A stretch of 64,000 nt of DNA from Elioraea rosea (GTDB taxonomy: Bacteria > Pseudomonadota > Alphaproteobacteria > Acetobacterales > Acetobacteraceae): NCBI RefSeq assembly GCF_007644105.1, contig NZ_VFAC01000021.1, forward strand, positions 1-64,000, written 5' to 3'. The number at the start of each line of letters is the position of its first letter. The stretch's first letter is position 1. Positions 11,512 to 19,671 of this stretch are shown here, in pieces. A program made the position numbers and the translations under genes. Below the pieces are notes generated by a model. The model did no database searches and was not told the DNA's origin. It saw only the letters and a list, made by a program, of their open reading frames with translations.

Positions 11512-12330
11512 TCAGCGGAAGGTGAGCGCGAGGCCTTCGAGCGGAATGCCGCTGAAAGCGCTCCGCCATGTCTCTCCAGGGATGGCCGGCATCGCCTCGG
11601 TCAACGTCCCGGTTGTCACGATCTCTCCCGGTGCGATCGGCCTCGTCGCGGGGAAGCGGGCGATCTCCTCGACGAGGAAGCGAAGCGCGGAGAGCGGCCC
11701 GCCCAGGACGTTGCGGGCATGGCCCTCCACTTCGGTGCCGCCGTGCCGCGCGAGGCGTACGCCGAAGCGCGACAGTGCGTCGAACCAGCCGGCACGATCG
11801 TCGTCCACCTCGTGCCAGGGGCCGAGAACCAGCCCGGCATGCACGCCATAGGCGGCGGCCGCATCCGCCGCGCCGAACCGCCAGCCGGGATAGATGGAGA
11901 ACACGACCTCGAACCCGTGCGCGACGCGATCGACGCAGCCGAACAGCGCCGCTTCGTCCATCCCCGGTGTGGGGGGGCGCGCGAGGTGCAGGACGAGCTC
12001 GGGCTCGATCCTAGGCTCGGGAAGGCCGGCGAGATCGAACGTCCCCGCCTCGCCCGCGGCCTGCCGCACGGTCGTGTCGAACATCGGCGCATGGATCGGC
12101 CCTGAGATGCCATGGCCTGACCAGACCGCCCGGTTCGTGAAGCCGATCTTGCGCCCCACCGGCCGTTCGCCGCGCGCTTCGCGGAGCGCGGTGAGCGCGG
12201 CCGACGCGGCGTAGGCATCGGCGAGGCCGAAGCGGGGAAACCGGGCGGTCAGCGGCTCGACCTGCCGCCCGGCGCCGAGCAGGCCGAGGAGCTCCTGCGC
12301 GATCTCCGCGGGAACCGCCCGGTCCGCCAC
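11512..12330 (-). CDS. 2-keto-4-pentenoate hydratase-like protein
   Basis: A 272-residue protein of the FAA-hydrolase superfamily, MhpD branch. It shows GRKIGFTNRAVW, IHAPMFDTTVR, the acidic metal-site region EPRIEPELVLHL and the C-terminal GEIVTTGTLTEAMPA. Enzymes of this branch add water to 2-hydroxypentadienoates in meta-cleavage pathways or decarboxylate related acids. The start lies 4 bp after the stop of the TRAP binding-protein gene, so the two are probably co-transcribed, linking uptake of an organic or aromatic acid to its breakdown (inference). No other ring-cleavage gene is nearby. Confidence 0.8.
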   Translation of the reverse strand: MADRAVPAEIAQELLGLLGAGRQVEPLTARFPRFGLADAYAASAALTALREARGERPVGRKIGFTNRAVWSGHGISGPIHAPMFDTTVRQAAGEAGTFDLAGLPEPRIEPELVLHLARPPTPGMDEAALFGCVDRVAHGFEVVFSIYPGWRFGAADAAAAYGVHAGLVLGPWHEVDDDRAGWFDALSRFGVRLARHGGTEVEGHARNVLGGPLSALRFLVEEIARFPATRPIAPGEIVTTGTLTEAMPAIPGETWRSAFSGIPLEGLALTFR

Positions 12331-12333
12331 GCC

Positions 12334-13443
12334 TCACCCCCAGGTGATCGGAAGCGTCCGCGCCTGCTGCACGGCGCTGTAGGAGAGCGGCGCGAACCCG
12401 GCCTGGAGGTTGCGGTAGGTGACGTAGCTCTCCGCGATGCGCCGCGTCAGCGCGTCCTGGTCCTCGCGCAGCTCCTTCAGCACCTCGCCCGCGGCGTTGC
12501 CGAGCGCGATGATCAGGTCGCGCGGCGCCTCCTTCACCTGCACGCCATGCTTCTCCACCGCCTCCTTCAGCGCGAGCGGGTGGCGGTAGTCGTACTCGGT
12601 CAGCCCCTCCATGTAGCTCGCCTGCGCGGCGAAGCGGACGGCCGCCTTCAGGTCGTCCGGCAGCGCGTCGTACTTCGCCTTGTTGACGCCGATCTCCTCC
12701 GACGACGAAGGCTCCTGGACGCCGGGGTAGTAGAAGAACTTCGCCACCTGGTGGAAGCCGAGCGTCATGTCGTTCCACGGCCCGATGAACTCGGCGGCGT
12801 CGATCGTGCCCGACTGGAGCGCCTGGAAGATCTGTCCCGCCGGAAGCGTGACGACCGAGGCGCCGGCGCGGCGGTACATCTCTCCCCCGAGCCCCGCGTT
12901 GCGGTAGCGCAGGCCCCGGAAATCGTCGATCGAGCGGATCTCGCGGCGGAACCAGCCCATGAACTGCGGCCCGGAATCGCCGGCGAGGAAGGGCTTCAGC
13001 CCGAACCGCGCATAGGCCTCGTCATATAGCGCCTGGCCGCCGCCCCAGTTCATCCAGCCGACGAGCTCCTGCGCCGTCATGCCGAAGGGGAAGCTTCCGA
13101 AGAAGCCGATGCCGCGCAGCTTGCCGAGCCAGTAGGCCGGCACGGCGTGGTACATCTCGGCCGTGCCCTGGCTCACCGCGTCGAACACGCCGAGCGGCGG
13201 CACGATCTGCCCCGCGCCGAACACCCGCACGGTGAGCCGCCCGCCGGAGAGGACCGAGATGCGCTCGGCAACCCGGTTGGCAGCGACGCCCGGCCCGGGA
13301 AGGTTCATCGGCCAGGCGGTGACCATTCGCCACTCCATCCGCCCCTGGCTGATCGCCGGCGCGGGAAGTGCTGCCGCACCGGCGGCTGCCGCGGCGGCGA
13401 CGGCGCCACGGCGGGAAATGCTTCGCTTGCTCGTCATGCTCAT
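12334..13443 (-). CDS. TRAP transporter substrate-binding protein (DctP family)
   Basis: A 369-residue periplasmic protein. The N-terminus MSMTSKRSISRRGAVAAAAA has a twin-arginine-like SRRGAV motif and a hydrophobic stretch ending at PAPAISQG. The mature part contains VFGAGQIVPPLGVFDAVSQG and FQALQSGTIDAAEFIGPWND, diagnostic of the mannitol/chloroaromatic-type DctP proteins. These bind carboxylates for a DctQM permease, which is not in this window. ATG at 13443 or 13437 are equally good starts. It lies between gpsA (upstream) and the hydratase (downstream). Confidence 0.87.
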   Translation of the reverse strand: MSMTSKRSISRRGAVAAAAAAGAAALPAPAISQGRMEWRMVTAWPMNLPGPGVAANRVAERISVLSGGRLTVRVFGAGQIVPPLGVFDAVSQGTAEMYHAVPAYWLGKLRGIGFFGSFPFGMTAQELVGWMNWGGGQALYDEAYARFGLKPFLAGDSGPQFMGWFRREIRSIDDFRGLRYRNAGLGGEMYRRAGASVVTLPAGQIFQALQSGTIDAAEFIGPWNDMTLGFHQVAKFFYYPGVQEPSSSEEIGVNKAKYDALPDDLKAAVRFAAQASYMEGLTEYDYRHPLALKEAVEKHGVQVKEAPRDLIIALGNAAGEVLKELREDQDALTRRIAESYVTYRNLQAGFAPLSYSAVQQARTLPITWG

Positions 13444-13540
13444 CCTCTTCTCGCCGCGCCCGGACGTCATTCCGCTGCGCGGCCTTTCCCCTCAAGAAAC
13501 GGTCCGCTGCCCGCAGTGTAGGGGCGGACGGCGCGCGCCG

Positions 13541-14533
13541 TCATTCCCCCCGTATCGAGCGCGCGAGCAGCGCCTCGGCAAGGGCCCGGGCCGTGTCGCG
13601 CCCGGCGAGCAGGGCGGCGACGGCCTCGGCGATCGGAAGCTCCACGCCATGGCCTGCCGCGCGCGAGACGAGGGCCGGTGCAGTCGCAACCCCCTCGGTC
13701 ACCCCGGCGCGGCCCGCGAGCACGGCCTCGAGCGTCTCGCCGCGGCCGAGCGCGATGCCGAGGCTGTGGTTGCGGCTCGCCCCGCCAGTGCAGGTCAGCA
13801 CGAGGTCGCCGAGGCCGGAGAGGCCGGCGGCGGTCTCCGACCGCCCGCCCTCGGCGAGGACGAAGCGCGTGAGCTCCGCCACGCCGCGGGTGATCAGCGC
13901 AGCGCGCGCGTTCTCGCCGAGGCCGAGCCCTTCGACCACGCCTGCGGCGATGGCGATGACGTTCTTCGCCGCACCGCCGAGCGCTGCGCCCGCGAGGTCC
14001 GGCGAGGGGTAGAGGCGGAAGCGCGGGAAGCCGAGAAGGGGCGCCAGCGCGTCGCGCACGGCCTCGTCGGGTGCGGCAAGCACGGCGGCGGCGGGAAGCC
14101 CTGCCGCGATCTCGTGCGCGAAATTGGGGCCCGTCAGCGCCGCCAGCGACACGCCAGGCAGCGCGTCGGCCACCGTCTCGTGTGGCAGGCGGAGCGTTCC
14201 GGCATCGATTCCCTTGGCGCAGAGCACGGCGGGCGCCACGCCCGGCCAGCACGGCGCGATCGCCGCCGCCACGCCGCGCAGCCCCTGGACCGGAACAGCG
14301 AGCAGCACCGCGTCCGCCCGCGCCATGGCCTCGGCCGCATCGGCCGTCACGCGGAGGGAATAGGGGAGTGTCACGCCGGGAAGCAGCCGTGCGTTCTCCC
14401 GCGTCACCGCGATCTCAGCCGCACGGCGCGGGTCCCGAGCCCAGAGCGACACGTCGCGCCCCGCATCGGCAAGCCGCACCGCCAGCGCGGTGCCCCAGGC
14501 GCCCGCGCCGATCACCGCGACGCGGCCGCTCAC
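13541..14533 (-). CDS. gpsA: Glycerol-3-phosphate dehydrogenase [NAD(P)+]
   Basis: A 330-residue protein with the N-terminal dinucleotide-binding loop VAVIGAGAWGTALAVRLADAG, the ALTGPNFAHEIAAGLPAA motif and the substrate-binding AALGGAAKNVIAIAAGV segment. GpsA reduces dihydroxyacetone phosphate to sn-glycerol-3-phosphate for phospholipid synthesis. The start is a GTG at 14533 that overlaps the rlmJ stop by 4 nt (GTGA); earlier in-frame starts lie inside rlmJ and are not credible. The tsaD-rlmJ-gpsA run suggests one operon; tsaD-gpsA adjacency is a conserved alphaproteobacterial arrangement. Confidence 0.95.
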   Translation of the reverse strand: MSGRVAVIGAGAWGTALAVRLADAGRDVSLWARDPRRAAEIAVTRENARLLPGVTLPYSLRVTADAAEAMARADAVLLAVPVQGLRGVAAAIAPCWPGVAPAVLCAKGIDAGTLRLPHETVADALPGVSLAALTGPNFAHEIAAGLPAAAVLAAPDEAVRDALAPLLGFPRFRLYPSPDLAGAALGGAAKNVIAIAAGVVEGLGLGENARAALITRGVAELTRFVLAEGGRSETAAGLSGLGDLVLTCTGGASRNHSLGIALGRGETLEAVLAGRAGVTEGVATAPALVSRAAGHGVELPIAEAVAALLAGRDTARALAEALLARSIRGE

Positions 14534-15339
14534 GGCTTCGCCTCGAGATGGACCGTTCCCGCGCCGGGATCGGCAAGGCGGTGCTGCAGGGCGTCGAGGA
14601 TCGGCCGGGCCTCCTCCTCGAACCGGTAGGGAGCGTTGATCACCATCACCCCCGAGCCGTTCAGCCGCTCCGGATCGAGCGGCGGGCGGAGATAGAGCGC
14701 GGCATCGACGCGCCGGGGCAAGCCCGCTTCCGCCACCGCGTCGCGGAACGCCCGCACGGGTGCGAGATGCTTCACGGGATACCAGGCAGCCAGCATCAGC
14801 GTCGGCGCCGCCTTGTGCGCCGCGCGCAGACCCGCGATCAGCTTCTGCCACTCGTCCTCCGCCTCGTAGGGCGGGTCGAACAGCACGAGGCCGCGCCTGG
14901 AGCCTGGCGGCGGCACGAGGCCCTTCAGTGCGTAGGCATCCCCCTGCCGGACAGAGACGCGGCCCTCACCCCTGGCCCATTCGGCAAGGGCGGCGGCTTC
15001 CTCCGGGTGCTTCTCGTTGGCGAACAGCCTGTCGCCTGCCCTCAGCATGGCGCGCGCGATCGCTGGCGAACCGGGATAGAGGCCGAGGCCGCGCACGAGC
15101 GTGACGAAGGGGAGAAGCGGCGCGGGCGTGTCCTCGAGGAGCCGGCCGATGCCCGCCTTCCACTCGCCCGTGCGCCGCGCCTCGCTTGCCTCCAGATCGT
15201 AGGTGCCGCGCCCCGCGTGGAGGTCGATCACCGCGAAGGGCGCGTCCTTTCGCGCGAGCGCCGAGAGAAGCGCGATGAGGAGTGCGTGCTTGAGGCAGTC
15301 GCCATGGTTGCCGGCGTGGAAGCCGTGGCGGTAGTTCAC
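14530..15339 (-). CDS. rlmJ: 23S rRNA (adenine(2030)-N(6))-methyltransferase RlmJ
   Basis: A 269-residue protein beginning MNYRHGFHAGNHGDCLKHA, the characteristic RlmJ N-terminus. It then has a SAM-binding stretch FAVIDLHAGRGTYDL and the catalytic motif LVLFDPPYE (DPPY) of N6-adenine methyltransferases. RlmJ methylates A2030 of 23S rRNA. The ATG overlaps the tsaD stop by 4 nt and its own stop overlaps the gpsA start, so translation of all three is probably coupled. Confidence 0.95.
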   Translation of the reverse strand: MNYRHGFHAGNHGDCLKHALLIALLSALARKDAPFAVIDLHAGRGTYDLEASEARRTGEWKAGIGRLLEDTPAPLLPFVTLVRGLGLYPGSPAIARAMLRAGDRLFANEKHPEEAAALAEWARGEGRVSVRQGDAYALKGLVPPPGSRRGLVLFDPPYEAEDEWQKLIAGLRAAHKAAPTLMLAAWYPVKHLAPVRAFRDAVAEAGLPRRVDAALYLRPPLDPERLNGSGVMVINAPYRFEEEARPILDALQHRLADPGAGTVHLEAKP

Positions 15340-16406
15340 GCCGCCTCGCCGAGCGGCCAGCGCGGGCGGGGCGCGGCGTCCATCCCGTCCGCCGCGAGGC
15401 CTGCGCGAAGCCGTTCGATCGCGGCCCAGGCGACCATCACGGCATTGTCCGTGCAGAGGCGGATCGGCGGGGCGGCGAGCGCGAAGCCATGCCGGGCGCA
15501 GACGGCGGCGAGCGCCGCGCGGATCGCGCCGTTGGCCGCAACGCCGCCGGAGACGACGAGCGTGGCGGCATGGCCGTGCCGCTCGATGAAGGCCGCCATC
15601 GCCCGCCCCGCGCGGTCGGCCAGCGAGGCGGCGGCGGAGGCCTGGAACCCGGCGGCGAGGTCGGCGGCGTCGCGCCGCGGCAGCGCACCATCCGGATAGC
15701 CCGACGCGATCACCGCGACCGCCGTCTTGAGCCCGGAGAAGGAGAAGTCACACCCCCGCTTGCCGAGCATCGGGCGCGGCAGGCCGAAGCGGGCGGCATC
15801 GCCCTCCTTCGCGAGCGCCTCGATGGCCGGCCCGCCGGGCCAGCCGAGGCCAAGCATCTTCGCCACCTTGTCGAAGGCCTCGCCGGGCGCATCGTCGAGC
15901 GTGGTGCCGAGCAGCGCATGGTCGCCCGGCCCCCCCGTCTCGGCGAGAAGGCAGTGCCCGCCAGACACGAGAAGCGTGAGGTAGGGGAAGTCGGGCGGCG
16001 CGCCCAGCATGGGCAATCGGGGCGACAAGGCGTGCGCCTCGAGATGGTTGATCGCGAGGAAGGGAATGCCGCGCGCCAGCGCGAAGCCCTTGGCGTAGCC
16101 CGCGCCAACGACGAGCCCGCCGATCAGCCCCGGCCCGACGGTGGCGGCGACGGCAGCGGGGGCGGGCTGGCCCTCGAGAACGCGCGCGACCATCGCCGGA
16201 AGCCGCGCCAGGTGCGCCCGGGCGGCGATCTCGGGCACGACGCCGGCATAGGGCAGGTGCTCCTCGTGCTGGCTGAACAGCGCTTCGGCCAGCACCGTGC
16301 CGTCGGGCGCGAGAAGTGCGGCGGCCGTCTCGTCGCAGCTCGTCTCGATGCCCAAGATCGGTCCGGGAGCCTCGCGCGGGTGCTCAGCACCGGTCACGGT
16401 TGCCAT
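15336..16406 (-). CDS. tsaD: tRNA N6-adenosine threonylcarbamoyltransferase TsaD
   Basis: A 356-residue protein with ILGIETSCDETAAAL at the N-terminus, the metal-binding HLEAH motif in INHLEAHALSPRL, LLVSGGHCLL and the C-terminal TDNAVMVAW. TsaD transfers the threonylcarbamoyl group to A37 of ANN-decoding tRNAs, working with TsaB, TsaC and TsaE (none in the window). The ATG at 16406 is preferred over 16424 because a GGAGGG Shine-Dalgarno lies about 10 nt before it. hemC is divergent, 45 bp away. Confidence 0.95.
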   Translation of the reverse strand: MATVTGAEHPREAPGPILGIETSCDETAAALLAPDGTVLAEALFSQHEEHLPYAGVVPEIAARAHLARLPAMVARVLEGQPAPAAVAATVGPGLIGGLVVGAGYAKGFALARGIPFLAINHLEAHALSPRLPMLGAPPDFPYLTLLVSGGHCLLAETGGPGDHALLGTTLDDAPGEAFDKVAKMLGLGWPGGPAIEALAKEGDAARFGLPRPMLGKRGCDFSFSGLKTAVAVIASGYPDGALPRRDAADLAAGFQASAAASLADRAGRAMAAFIERHGHAATLVVSGGVAANGAIRAALAAVCARHGFALAAPPIRLCTDNAVMVAWAAIERLRAGLAADGMDAAPRPRWPLGEAA

Positions 16407-16451
16407 GGCCGCTCTTCCCTCCATGTGGGGGGCGTTGTAGGCACCCCCGCC

Positions 16452-17462
16452 ATGTCACGCCAGCCCGAGCCCGGAATGCCGGCCCCAACCAAGCCCAAGC
16501 ACGGGGGCCGCTCCGCTCTTCCTCTCCGCGTCGGCACGCGCGCCTCGCCGCTCGCGCGCACCCAGACGCGCCTCTTCATGCAGCGGATCACCCGGTTCTG
16601 CCCGGTCCTGCACGCGGCCGATGCGTTCGAGGAGCACGCCATCACCACCTCGGGCGACCGGGTGCAGGACAGGGCGCTCGCCGAGATCGGCGGCAAGGGC
16701 CTGTTCGCCAAGGAGATCCACGAGGCGCTCGCGGATGGGCGGATCGACTTCGCCGTCCATTCGCTGAAGGACCTCGAGACGACGCTTCCCGAAGGCATCG
16801 TGCTGGCCTGCTGCATGACGCGCGAGGATGCGCGCGATGCGCTGATCCTCGGGCCCCGCTGCGGCACCCCCGATGCATCCGACCCGTTCGCTGCGATCCC
16901 CCAGGGCGCAAGCGTGGGCACCGCCTCCGTCCGCCGCCTCGCCCAGCTCATGCACCGGCGGCCCGATGTGCGGCCCGTGCTCATCCGCGGCAACGTCGCG
17001 ACCCGCATCGCCAAGGTGCGCTCGGGCGAGGTGGACGCGACCTTCCTCGCCTATGCCGGGCTCAGACGCCTCGGCCTCGAGGCGGAGGCCGCGCTGGTGC
17101 TCGATGCGGCGACGATGGTGCCGGCCGCCGGGCAGGGCATCGTCGGCGTGACCGTCCGCGCCACCGACACGGAGCTGCATGACCTCCTTGCCGGCATCGA
17201 GGACCCCGAGGCCGCCGCGGTGAGCCAGGCCGAGCGGGCGATGCTCGCGGCCCTCGACGGCTCCTGCCGCACGCCGATCGGCGGCCACGCGGCGCTCGCG
17301 GCAGACGGGACGTTGCATCTCGTCGGTCTCGTCGCGCGCCCTGACGGCTCCTTCCTTCTGCATCGCGCCATCAACGGGCCGGCGAAGGAGGCGGAAGCGC
17401 TTGGCCGCGTTCTCGGGGAAAGCCTGCGCCGCGACAGCCCGCCCGACATCTTCCTGCCGTGA
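16452..17462 (+). CDS. hemC: Hydroxymethylbilane synthase (porphobilinogen deaminase)
   Basis: A 336-residue protein with the expected LPLRVGTRASPLARTQT opening, GGKGLFAKEIHEAL, DFAVHSLKDL, the TASVRRLAQL and RGNVATRI substrate loops, and the dipyrromethane cofactor cysteine in LDGSCRTPIGGHA. It polymerises four porphobilinogen molecules to hydroxymethylbilane in tetrapyrrole synthesis. The ATG at 16452 fits the family start; the frame is open for almost 1 kb upstream only because it crosses antisense tsaD. The stop overlaps the hemD start (GTGA). Confidence 0.95.
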   Translation: MSRQPEPGMPAPTKPKHGGRSALPLRVGTRASPLARTQTRLFMQRITRFCPVLHAADAFEEHAITTSGDRVQDRALAEIGGKGLFAKEIHEALADGRIDFAVHSLKDLETTLPEGIVLACCMTREDARDALILGPRCGTPDASDPFAAIPQGASVGTASVRRLAQLMHRRPDVRPVLIRGNVATRIAKVRSGEVDATFLAYAGLRRLGLEAEAALVLDAATMVPAAGQGIVGVTVRATDTELHDLLAGIEDPEAAAVSQAERAMLAALDGSCRTPIGGHAALAADGTLHLVGLVARPDGSFLLHRAINGPAKEAEALGRVLGESLRRDSPPDIFLP

Positions 17463-18205
17463 GCAGCGAGGGGCTCGTTCTCATCACCCGTCCGGCACCG
17501 GAAGCGGCCGCGACCGTCGCAGCGCTCGCGGCGATGGGGCGCGAGGGCCTTGCCGCCCCGCTTCTCGCGATCGAGCCGGTCCCGGCCTCGCTTCCCCCGC
17601 CGGGAGAGATACAGGCCGTTATCGTCGGCTCGATCAATGCGGTGCGGCACCTGCCGGCACGCTACCGGCGGCTGCCACTCCTCGCCGTGGGCGATGCGAC
17701 GGCGGAGGCGGCGACGGCGCGGGGCTTCACGGCGGTGTCGAGCGCGAAGGGCGATGCGCGCGACCTCGCAGCCCTTGCGTCGCGGCTGTGTGACCCCGGC
17801 GGCGCGCCGCTGCTTCTCGCAACCGCGCGGGGGGCAGGGCGACCTCTGGCGGTCGACCTGCGCGGACGTGGCTTCAGGGTTCACCGGCGCGTGACCTACC
17901 GCGTCGTCGCGCAACCGGAGCTCGGCAAGGCCGCTTCCGCCCTGCGGGAGGGAAGGGTCACCGCGGCGCTGTTCTTCTCCCGCTCGGCCGGCCGCGTCTT
18001 CGCGAGGGTCGCGCGAGCATTGCGGCTGACGCATACTCTGCCGGGGATCACGGCGATCGCGATCAGCCCTGTGGTCGCGGCGACGCTTGGCCAATACGGA
18101 TTCCGGGCCGTTCTGACCGCGTCGCGGCCCGACCAGGAGAGCATGCTTGCCCTGCTCGGCCGGGACGCCGGGGGCATGAGAACGAGGAGAGGGGGGCCGC
18201 GATGA
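17459..18205 (+). CDS. hemD: Uroporphyrinogen-III synthase
   Basis: A 248-residue protein starting at GTG 17459, coupled to hemC. The sequence is divergent, as is normal for HemD, but the fold landmarks are present: LVLITRPAPEAAATVAAL at the N-terminus, AVGDATAEAATARGF in the first half, and the C-terminal ALFFSRSAGRVFARV and ITAIAISPVVAATLGQYGF. It closes hydroxymethylbilane to uroporphyrinogen III. Position between hemC and a mitofilin-like gene is the usual alphaproteobacterial order. Confidence 0.85.
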   Translation: MSSEGLVLITRPAPEAAATVAALAAMGREGLAAPLLAIEPVPASLPPPGEIQAVIVGSINAVRHLPARYRRLPLLAVGDATAEAATARGFTAVSSAKGDARDLAALASRLCDPGGAPLLLATARGAGRPLAVDLRGRGFRVHRRVTYRVVAQPELGKAASALREGRVTAALFFSRSAGRVFARVARALRLTHTLPGITAIAISPVVAATLGQYGFRAVLTASRPDQESMLALLGRDAGGMRTRRGGPR

Positions 18206-19659
18206 CCGACGACAAGCGGGCGGACGGAAACGCCAAGCCGGGCAAGGCGAGCGTGCCCCCGTCGAGCGGCAAGCCCGAGGGCAGCGCCGCTGCGCCGAAG
18301 CCGCCCGAGGCGAAGCCGGAAACCAGACCCGAGGCCAAGCCGGAAACCAGGGCCGAGGCGAAGCCGGAGGCGACGCGCCCGCCCGAAGTGACGCGTCCGC
18401 CCGAAGCCAAGCCGCCCGAGGCGAAGCCGGCCGAGCGCAAGGTCGAGGAGAAGGCGGGGCCCCCTCCTCCCGTCGCGGCGCCTCCCGTTGCCGCCCCTCC
18501 CGTTGCCGCGCCGCCAGCCGCTGCCAAGGCTCCCCCACCCCCATCGTCCCAGCCAAAGCCGCCAGAGACGAAGGCTGAAGCGAAGGGCGCTGACGCCAGC
18601 CCCGCCAACGCCCGCCAGCCGACCCCTCCGACCCCGCCACCCCCGACAGCGACCACCAAGGACGACGCGGAGGAACCCGCCCGGGGGCCGCGCCTCCTTC
18701 CGGTGTGGATCGCCGTGGTCCTGCTCGCGGCAGGGCTCGTCTGGCTCGCGCTCGACCGCCCTGCAGCCCCGGGCCTCGGCGGCGACCCGGCGCTTGCCGG
18801 GCTCGAGCGGCGCATCGCCTCGCTCGAGAACCGCCCCGCCCCGGCCGCGACCCCGGACCCCCGCATCGCCCAGCTCGCCGAGCGGATCGCCGCGCTTGAG
18901 AACCGGTCGCAGGCCGCGGCAGGGTCTGGCTCGGATGATCAGGCGCGGGCTGGGCTTGCGACGCTCGACCGTCGCCTGTCCGCGCTGGAGAACCGGCCCG
19001 CCCCGGCGGGAGACGGCGCCGCGCTGACCGAGCTCGGCCGGCGGATCGCGGCGCTCGAGGCCCGGCCCGCCCCCTCGCCGGCGGACGAGCAGGCGCGGAG
19101 CGCCATCTCCGCACTCCAGGGGCGCATCGCCTCGCTCGAATCCCGCCCCGCTCCGGCCGACCAGTCCGCCGCCGTCGCCGCGCTCGAGGCGAGGCTCGCG
19201 GCCGTCGGCAGCGTTGCAGCCGCTCTCGACCAGGGCAGGCCGCTTGGCCCGGCGCTGGCACAGCTACCGGAGGGCGTGGCCGCGCCCGACGCGCTCGCCG
19301 CCTTCGCGGAACGCCCGCCGCCGACGCTGGCCGAGCTCCGCCTCTCCTTCCCCGAGGCCTCGCAGGCCGCAATCCGCGCCGCCGAAGCGGAGGGAGACGG
19401 GGTGTGGGAGCGCGCGACCTCGCGGCTCTCCGGCCTCCTGACGGTGCGGCGCGGCGACGAGGTGATCGTCGGCAGCACGGCCGCCCAGAAGCTCGCCTCG
19501 GCAGAGCGAGCGCTCGCGGCAGGCGATGTCACCGCAGCCGTCGCGGCCGGCAAGTCGCTGACCGGCCGCGCCGCGCAGGCCTTCGCGCCGTGGCTTGCCC
19601 GGGCGGAGGCGCTGCTTGCCGCCCAAGGGGCGCTCGCCAGCCTCTCGCGCACGCGCTAG
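18202..19659 (+). CDS. Mitofilin/Mic60-like (HemX-position) inner-membrane protein
   Basis: A 485-residue protein. Residues 1-165 are low-complexity and rich in Pro, Lys, Glu and Ala (runs of PEAKPE and PPVAA). One transmembrane helix, LLPVWIAVVLLAAGLVWLAL, follows at about 170-190. Next comes a region of repeats of the type LERRIASLENRPAP that would form a coiled coil, then a C-terminal domain with the SGLLTVRR segment seen in alphaproteobacterial Mic60. The ATG overlaps the hemD stop. Homologues shape inner-membrane invaginations; HemX is the older name for this position. The call rests on architecture and synteny. Confidence 0.75.
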   Translation: MTDDKRADGNAKPGKASVPPSSGKPEGSAAAPKPPEAKPETRPEAKPETRAEAKPEATRPPEVTRPPEAKPPEAKPAERKVEEKAGPPPPVAAPPVAAPPVAAPPAAAKAPPPPSSQPKPPETKAEAKGADASPANARQPTPPTPPPPTATTKDDAEEPARGPRLLPVWIAVVLLAAGLVWLALDRPAAPGLGGDPALAGLERRIASLENRPAPAATPDPRIAQLAERIAALENRSQAAAGSGSDDQARAGLATLDRRLSALENRPAPAGDGAALTELGRRIAALEARPAPSPADEQARSAISALQGRIASLESRPAPADQSAAVAALEARLAAVGSVAAALDQGRPLGPALAQLPEGVAAPDALAAFAERPPPTLAELRLSFPEASQAAIRAAEAEGDGVWERATSRLSGLLTVRRGDEVIVGSTAAQKLASAERALAAGDVTAAVAAGKSLTGRAAQAFAPWLARAEALLAAQGALASLSRTR

Positions 19660-19671
19660 GGGGCACCGCCG

